A DNA stretch of 8,880 nt from Clostridia bacterium (GTDB lineage: Bacteria > Bacillota > Clostridia > Oscillospirales > CAG-382), in assembly GCA_017501055.1 (NCBI GenBank), contig JAFVXP010000125.1, positions 1 through 8,880 on the forward strand, in the 5' to 3' direction. Every line of letters begins with the position of its first letter. The stretch's first letter is position 1. This document shows positions 6,850-8,880 of the stretch, one piece after another. The position numbers and the translations under genes were made by a program. The notes under the pieces were generated by a model. The model was not told the origin of the DNA. It saw only the letters and a list, made by a program, of their open reading frames with translations, and ran no database searches.

Positions 6850-6878
6850 ATTATAACATATCCGTTTTTTAATATCAA
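6850..6878 (-). promoter_or_regulatory. Extended -10 promoter of the flavodiiron gene
   Basis: On the minus strand the -35 TTGATA (6878-6873) and the perfect -10 TATAAT (6855-6850) are 17 bases apart, with TGT just before the -10 (extended -10). The transcript should start near 6843, giving a leader of about 20 bases. The promoter begins directly after the T-run of the dnaJ terminator. No oxygen-, NO- or peroxide-responsive operator was recognised. Confidence 0.85.
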
Positions 6879-6879
6879 G

Positions 6880-6907
6880 AAAAAATCCCCGAGTTTTTGC
6901 TCGGGGA
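6880..6907 (-). terminator. Rho-independent terminator after dnaJ
   Basis: An eight-base stem (CTCGGGGA at 6900-6907 and TCCCCGAG at 6886-6893, plus-strand sequences) with a six-base loop and six Ts following on the minus strand (6885-6880). It sits about seven bases after the dnaJ TAA stop. The strong GC stem followed by a T-run is a textbook terminator closing the dnaK-dnaJ operon. Confidence 0.93.
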
Positions 6908-6914
6908 CTGTCGT

Positions 6915-8051
6915 TTATTTCTTAAACTTATCAAAAAAGCTTTTGCGTTTTGCGTTGTTTTTGTCGTTAAGGCTTTCGTTGAATTCGGTAAGAAGCTCTT
7001 TTTGCTTCTTCGAAAGTCCCTTCGGTGTTTCGATAACGACGGTTACAAGCAGATCACCTCTGCCTCTGCCGTTAATACGGGGAACACCCTTGCCCTTGAC
7101 CGCAAACGTAGAACCGCTTTGCGTTCCCTCGGGAATGGTAAGCTCTCCGTTGCCGTCGGGCGTGGGAATCGTAATTTTTGCGCCCAAAGCCGCATCTGCA
7201 AAGGTTATGGGAAGCTCGAGACGGAGATTATATCCCTCACGCACAAAGAATTCGTGGCTTCGAACCATAACCTGAATTATAAGGTCGCCGTTAGGTCCGC
7301 CGTTAACGCCTGCATTACCCTGTCCCGAAAGCGAAATTCTCTGACCGTTATCAATACCTGCGGGAATATTGACCTCGAGCGTTTTGTTCTTGCGAACGTT
7401 ACCGCTCCCACGGCATTCCTTACAAGGTTTATCAATAGTTTTACCCTTACCGCCGCATTCGTCACATTCCGCAGTGCTCTGCATCATACCGAAGGGTGTG
7501 CGTCTTTGAACGGTTATAGTACCTCTGCCGCCGCACTTTCGGCAGGTGTTTGCAGTTGAACCCTTTGCCGCACCGCTGCCGCCGCAGTCAGAGCAACGCT
7601 CGATTCTCGTATAAGAAACGTCACGCTTACAGCCGAATATTGCATCGTTAAAATCGATAGTAATGCGAAGTCCGACGTCGTCACCCTGCATGGGTGCGTT
7701 TGCATAGCTTCCTCGACCGCCTCCGCCGAATATATCACCGAACGCACCGAATATGTCACCCATATCAAAACCGCCGCCGAACCCCGAAAAGCCGCCGCCG
7801 AATCCGCCTCCGCCTGCAGAGGGGTCAACACCTGCATAGCCGAAACGGTCGTAATTTGCTTTTTTGTTCGGGTCGGAAAGGATAGAATAGGCTTCGTTAA
7901 CTTCCTTAAACTTTTCCTCGGCGCTCTTGTCGCCGGGGTTTGCGTCGGGGTGGAATTCCTTTGCTTTTCTTCGGAAAGCCTTTTTTATTTCTTCGTCTGT
8001 GGCGGATTTATTTATGCCGAGTATCTCGTAGCAATCTCTTTTATCTGCCAT
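6915..8051 (-). CDS. dnaJ: Chaperone protein DnaJ (type I Hsp40)
   Basis: DnaJ binds unfolded clients and stimulates DnaK ATPase. The 378-residue protein is a complete type I J-protein. The J-domain (about 5-70) carries the HPD motif at 34-36. A Gly/Phe-rich linker (about 76-120) follows. The zinc-binding region has four CxxCxGxG repeats: CSDCGGSG, CRKCGGRG, CDECGGKG and CKECRGSG. The C-terminal substrate-binding domains begin near LEVNIPAG and include DLLVTVVIETP. Length matches the family (about 375). The start is ATG 8051, giving MADKRDCYEILG, with AGAGGT upstream. It lies 76 bases downstream of dnaK, separated by a hairpin, and is followed by a strong terminator. The usual hrcA-grpE-dnaK-dnaJ operon is expected, with CIRCE/HrcA control upstream outside the window; no CIRCE element is visible here. 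Confidence 0.98.
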   Translation of the reverse strand: MADKRDCYEILGINKSATDEEIKKAFRRKAKEFHPDANPGDKSAEEKFKEVNEAYSILSDPNKKANYDRFGYAGVDPSAGGGGFGGGFSGFGGGFDMGDIFGAFGDIFGGGGRGSYANAPMQGDDVGLRITIDFNDAIFGCKRDVSYTRIERCSDCGGSGAAKGSTANTCRKCGGRGTITVQRRTPFGMMQSTAECDECGGKGKTIDKPCKECRGSGNVRKNKTLEVNIPAGIDNGQRISLSGQGNAGVNGGPNGDLIIQVMVRSHEFFVREGYNLRLELPITFADAALGAKITIPTPDGNGELTIPEGTQSGSTFAVKGKGVPRINGRGRGDLLVTVVIETPKGLSKKQKELLTEFNESLNDKNNAKRKSFFDKFKK

Positions 8052-8085
8052 ATGTTACCTCTGGAATTATATCTGAATATACCCA

Positions 8086-8118
8086 CGAAAAGAGAGGAAA
8101 TTTCTTCCTCTCTTTTCG
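8086..8118 (-). terminator. Long hairpin between dnaK and dnaJ, possible attenuator or processing site
   Basis: A perfect 14-base inverted repeat (CGAAAAGAGAGGAA at 8086-8099 with TTCCTCTCTTTTCG at 8105-8118) has a five-base loop, ten bases after the dnaK stop. Reading on the minus strand, the shorter core GAGAGGAA/TTCCTCTC is followed by TTTT, so it may terminate part of the dnaK transcripts. No long T-run follows the full stem, so transcript stabilisation or RNase processing is an equal alternative. It would let dnaJ be made in lower amount than dnaK. Confidence 0.55.
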
Positions 8119-8127
8119 ATTGGATTC

Positions 8128-8880
8128 TTAACCGTTGGATTTATCGGTGAAGTCGGCATCGTAATAGTCGTTACCGCCTTGGTTACCGCCTGCACCGTTT
8201 GCATCAAAACCGCCGTTTGCGTTCGGGTCAAAGCCCTGTGCATTTTCGGGATTTGCCTGCTGATAAAGCTTTGTGCTTACGTCGTATATCGCCTTCTGGA
8301 GAGCATCGGTATCTGCCTTGATCCTGTCGGTATCGTCAGCAGCAACGCTGTCCTTAAGCTTTGCGATAGCATCGTTAACGGGCTGTTTGTCAGCGTCGGT
8401 AAGCTTGTCGCCTGCTTCGTTCATAGTCTTTTCGCACTGGAAGATAAGGCTTTCTGCCATATTCTTTGCTTCAACGGCTTCCTTGCGCTTCTTGTCTTCC
8501 TCTGCGTGCATTTCTGCATCACGGATAGCCGCATCGATTGCGTCCTTGCTCATATTGGAGGAGGACTGAATGGTGATGTGCTGTTCCTTGCCGGTGCCCT
8601 TGTCGGTAGCCTTAACGTTAACTATACCGTTAGCGTCGATGTCGAAGGAAACTTCGATCTGAGGAACACCTCTGGGTGCGGGAGCGATTCCGTCGAGGCT
8701 GAATCTGCCAAGCGTTGTATTGTTTGCCGCCATTTCTCTTTCACCCTGAAGAACGTGAATTTCAACAGAGGGCTGATTGTCCGCCGCAGTGGAGAATATC
8801 TGGCTCTTCTGAGTGGGAATGGTGGAGTTTCTGTCGATTATCTTGGTGAATACACCGCCGAGGGTCTCGATACCGAGGGA
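8128..8880 (-). CDS. dnaK: Molecular chaperone DnaK (Hsp70), C-terminal part; start outside window
   Basis: The C-terminal 250 residues of DnaK, open to the right edge. The visible part starts at SLGIETLGGVFTKII, the first strand of the substrate-binding domain (near residue 390 of E. coli DnaK), and includes RNSTIPT, FSTAADNQPSV and HVLQGERE. FSLDGIAPAPRGVPQIEV and FDIDANGIVNVKATDKGTG follow. The alpha-helical lid occupies the next 130 or so residues. The tail is Gly/Asn-rich and acidic, ending DADFTDKSNG, unlike the E. coli EEVKDKK end. The ATPase domain lies beyond the window, so its integrity cannot be judged. The internal ATG at 8733 is in the middle of the substrate-binding domain and is not a start. 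A hairpin then dnaJ follow in the usual order. Function: ATP-dependent binding of unfolded proteins with DnaJ and GrpE; heat-shock control is likely from upstream. Confidence 0.97.
   Translation of the reverse strand, partial: SLGIETLGGVFTKIIDRNSTIPTQKSQIFSTAADNQPSVEIHVLQGEREMAANNTTLGRFSLDGIAPAPRGVPQIEVSFDIDANGIVNVKATDKGTGKEQHITIQSSSNMSKDAIDAAIRDAEMHAEEDKKRKEAVEAKNMAESLIFQCEKTMNEAGDKLTDADKQPVNDAIAKLKDSVAADDTDRIKADTDALQKAIYDVSTKLYQQANPENAQGFDPNANGGFDANGAGGNQGGNDYYDADFTDKSNG

Noticed and set aside
5877..6872. A 331-codon open frame on the plus strand
   Set aside because: It lies wholly opposite the flavodiiron gene, whose motifs are unmistakable. The frame has no recognisable domain and arises from codon bias of the true gene.
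6825..6878. An upstream in-frame ATG giving an 18-residue longer flavodiiron protein
   Set aside because: The -35 and -10 boxes lie inside this extension, so the transcript starts after it, and CGGAGG precedes ATG 6824.
8066..8071. TATAAT on the minus strand just before dnaJ as a separate promoter
   Set aside because: There is no acceptable -35 at 16-18 bases, no TG extension, and a start would fall in the ribosome site of dnaJ.
8128..8733. A separate 201-residue gene starting at ATG 8733
   Set aside because: The frame continues without stop to the right edge with clear DnaK sequence, so this is an internal Met of dnaK.

Overview
The window is a compact housekeeping region from an anaerobic low-to-moderate-GC Firmicute, most likely class Clostridia (a gut Oscillospiraceae/Ruminococcaceae-like or related lineage; this placement is inference from protein style, not a measured taxonomy). 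Pointers are the dnaK-dnaJ order, a strictly anaerobic multi-domain flavodiiron oxygen/NO reductase, strong GGAGG ribosome sites, and the mltG-peptidase U32 neighbourhood known from Bacillus and Clostridia. All eight genes lie on the minus strand, so transcription runs from the right edge to the left edge. I saw no tRNA, rRNA, insertion sequence, CRISPR array or phage gene.

There are three transcriptional blocks. (1) Right edge to about 6880: the C-terminal 250 residues of DnaK (start outside the window), a long intergenic hairpin, complete dnaJ, then a classic Rho-independent terminator. (2) 6878 to 4993: a monocistronic unit with a near-consensus extended -10 promoter, one large gene and a terminator. 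The gene fuses a flavodiiron protein (metallo-beta-lactamase-like diiron domain plus flavodoxin) to a flavin reductase domain and a short rubredoxin. It probably makes a self-contained NAD(P)H-driven O2 or NO reductase. (3) 4946 to the left edge: a second extended -10 promoter driving a five-gene run, thymidylate kinase (GTG start), DJ-1/PfpI-family protein, CPBP-family membrane protease, endolytic transglycosylase MltG, and a peptidase U32-family protein cut by the left edge. Gaps in this run are 17 to 33 bases, and mltG overlaps the U32 gene by 11 bases.

The theme is basic physiology: protein folding, oxygen defence, dTTP supply, peptidoglycan strand termination and probably tRNA or rRNA hydroxylation. 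Starts are supported by ribosome-binding sites, and promoters and terminators agree with the block boundaries. No undescribed system is evident. The points most worth a second look are the Met in the thymidylate kinase P-loop, the FprA-Hrb-type fusion, the dnaK-dnaJ hairpin and the Cys quartet in the U32 protein. No gene-free stretch exceeds 300 bases; the largest gap (4860-5036) holds one terminator and one promoter.
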